A stretch of 5,198 nt of DNA from Methyloprofundus sp. (GTDB lineage Bacteria; Pseudomonadota; Gammaproteobacteria; Methylococcales; Methylomonadaceae). The position numbers and the translations under genes are program-made. The stretch is from contig DAOVWV010000149.1 of assembly GCA_030636485.1 (NCBI GenBank), positions 1-5,198 on the forward strand, in the 5' to 3' direction. Positions 3,989-5,198 of the stretch are shown here, piece by piece (position 1 is the stretch's first letter; every line of letters begins with the position of its first letter). The notes under the pieces were generated by a model. It did no database searches, was not told the DNA's origin, and worked only from the letters and a program-made list of their open reading frames with translations.

Positions 3989-5198
3989 ATGACAGAAATT
4001 AAAGATAGTAAAGATGCGAGTGATGAAGTAAATCTTGATGATCCCTCTTTATATTTTAATCGTGAGCTTAGCCTTTTAGAGTTTAATGATCGTGTTTTGG
4101 CACAGTCCATGGATAAGAACATCCCCTTATTGGAGCGTTTAAATTACCTGTGTATTTCATGCTCTAACCTGGATGAGTTTTATGAGGTCAGAGTCGCCAG
4201 CGTCATTCAAATGGCAGAAATGGATCCCTATGCAAGAGGAAGTGATGGCCTAAATGCTGAGGAGCAGTTGCATGTTATTGCGGAGAAGGCACATACCTTG
4301 GTGAGCGAGCAATACCGAGTGTTGCACGAGCTGATGATTCCAGAATTAGCAGAGCAGGATATCCGCTTTATTCGCCGCGATGATTGGACCGATAGTCAAA
4401 GACTCTGGCTAAAGAAATTTTTTCATGAAGAATTACAGCCTATCTTAACCCCCGTTGGCCTGGATTCCGCACACCCATTTCCACGCATATTAAATAAGAG
4501 TTTAAACTTCATTATTTCATTAACCGGCAAAGATGCCTTTGGACGTAATAGCGGCCGTGCCATTTTACAGGCTCCCAGAGCCTTACCTAGAATTATCCAA
4601 TTACCTAAAGAGGAAACAGGCGGATCCGAACATCACTTTGTCTTTTTATCATCCATTATTCATGCCTGTGTCGATGAGTTATTCAATGGCATGAATGTTA
4701 AAGGTTGCCATCAATTCAGAGTCACACGTAATAGTGACCTTTATGTAGATGATGATGCCATTGATGATTTGCTCAACGCCGTTCAGGGCGAATTGGAAAT
4801 GCGCAACTATGGCGATGAAGTGCGTCTGGAAATTGATGCTAACTGTGCCACTGACACAGTTAGCTTTTTAGCAGCGCGCTTTGGGATTACTGATGATCAG
4901 GTTTTTTTAGTCAATGGCCCGGTTAATCTGAGCCGGGCGCAGGAAATCTGTGATTTGGTTGATCGCCCTGATTTAAAATTCTCCCCTTATCAAGCTTCCA
5001 TACCGGCACAATTAGCCCGGCATAAGAATTATTTTGAAGTGATTAAAAAGCAGGATGTATTGCTCCATCATCCTTATGAATCTTTCACGCCCGTTGTGGA
5101 ATTTGTGCGTCAGGCCGCTTTAGATGCCGATGTTGTCGCGATTAAACAAACGTTGTATCGTACCCGCTCTGACTCACCTATCGTGAATGCCTTACTTA
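3989..5198 (+). CDS. ppk1: Polyphosphate kinase 1, N-terminal 403 residues (3' end outside window)
   Basis: PPK1 reversibly polymerises the gamma-phosphate of ATP into polyphosphate. The N-terminal domain is clear: YFNRELSLLEFNDRVL at 22-37, then SNLDEFYEVRVA, in which Asn60 corresponds to the ATP-contacting Asn45 of E. coli PPK. DVLLHHPYESFTPVVEF and AIKQTLYRTRSDSP follow near the edge. Arg391 in that YR motif matches E. coli Arg375, a Mg2+-site residue. The second Mg2+-site Arg (ARFDE) and the phosphorylated His (IHAK; E. coli His435) lie past the window edge, so activity cannot be judged. PPK1 is usually about 690 residues, so roughly 58% is present. The ATG at 3989 is the only start: an in-frame TAA lies at 3962-3964 with no other start codon between. 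A weak AGAGA (3978-3982) precedes it. A slightly acidic tail of about 20 residues precedes the conserved domain. It is transcribed divergently from the lipoprotein gene; no ppx or phoB site is visible. Confidence 0.95.
   Translation, partial: MTEIKDSKDASDEVNLDDPSLYFNRELSLLEFNDRVLAQSMDKNIPLLERLNYLCISCSNLDEFYEVRVASVIQMAEMDPYARGSDGLNAEEQLHVIAEKAHTLVSEQYRVLHELMIPELAEQDIRFIRRDDWTDSQRLWLKKFFHEELQPILTPVGLDSAHPFPRILNKSLNFIISLTGKDAFGRNSGRAILQAPRALPRIIQLPKEETGGSEHHFVFLSSIIHACVDELFNGMNVKGCHQFRVTRNSDLYVDDDAIDDLLNAVQGELEMRNYGDEVRLEIDANCATDTVSFLAARFGITDDQVFLVNGPVNLSRAQEICDLVDRPDLKFSPYQASIPAQLARHKNYFEVIKKQDVLLHHPYESFTPVVEFVRQAALDADVVAIKQTLYRTRSDSPIVNALL

Noticed and set aside
3964..4002. Twelve-codon frame overlapping the ppk1 start, considered as a leader peptide
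   Set aside because: It has no ribosome site, no regulatory codon run and no attenuator structure, and is short enough to be chance.

Overview
The window looks like a gammaproteobacterial chromosome segment of moderate-to-low GC. It holds the 3' end of oadA and all of oadB (sodium-pumping oxaloacetate decarboxylase), a convergent gene for a repeat-built outer-membrane lipoprotein, and the first 403 codons of a divergent polyphosphate kinase gene (ppk1). The palindromic intergenic repeats after oadB resemble families I remember from methanotrophs and sulfur-oxidising gammaproteobacteria. That placement is from memory and was not searched.

Layout: 1-239 (+) is the biotin-carrier tail of OadA. 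240-347 is a gap with a terminator-like hairpin. 348-1475 (+) is OadB, the membrane subunit that couples decarboxylation to Na+ export. 1476-1973 has no credible gene: it carries at least three different palindromic repeat elements, perhaps a fourth remnant, and then a strong terminator that serves the gene on the other strand. 1974-3491 (-) encodes a lipoprotein whose body is fourteen units spaced at exactly 23 residues, arranged as 7 + 7 with a 20-residue insertion, capped by a peptidoglycan-binding domain. 3492-3988 is an AT-rich divergent promoter region. 3989 to the right edge (+) is ppk1, cut off before its phosphorylated histidine.

How the genes relate: OadA and OadB are subunits of one complex; the small subunit gene oadG would be expected upstream of the window. 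The lipoprotein and ppk1 are divergently transcribed neighbours with no evident shared pathway. The most unusual item is the lipoprotein. It combines a lipid anchor, an Lpp-like helix, a long periodic and probably beta-rich stalk, and a peptidoglycan-binding cap. This suggests a periplasmic tether or spacer between outer membrane and cell wall. The function is inferred; the periodicity is read directly from the sequence.
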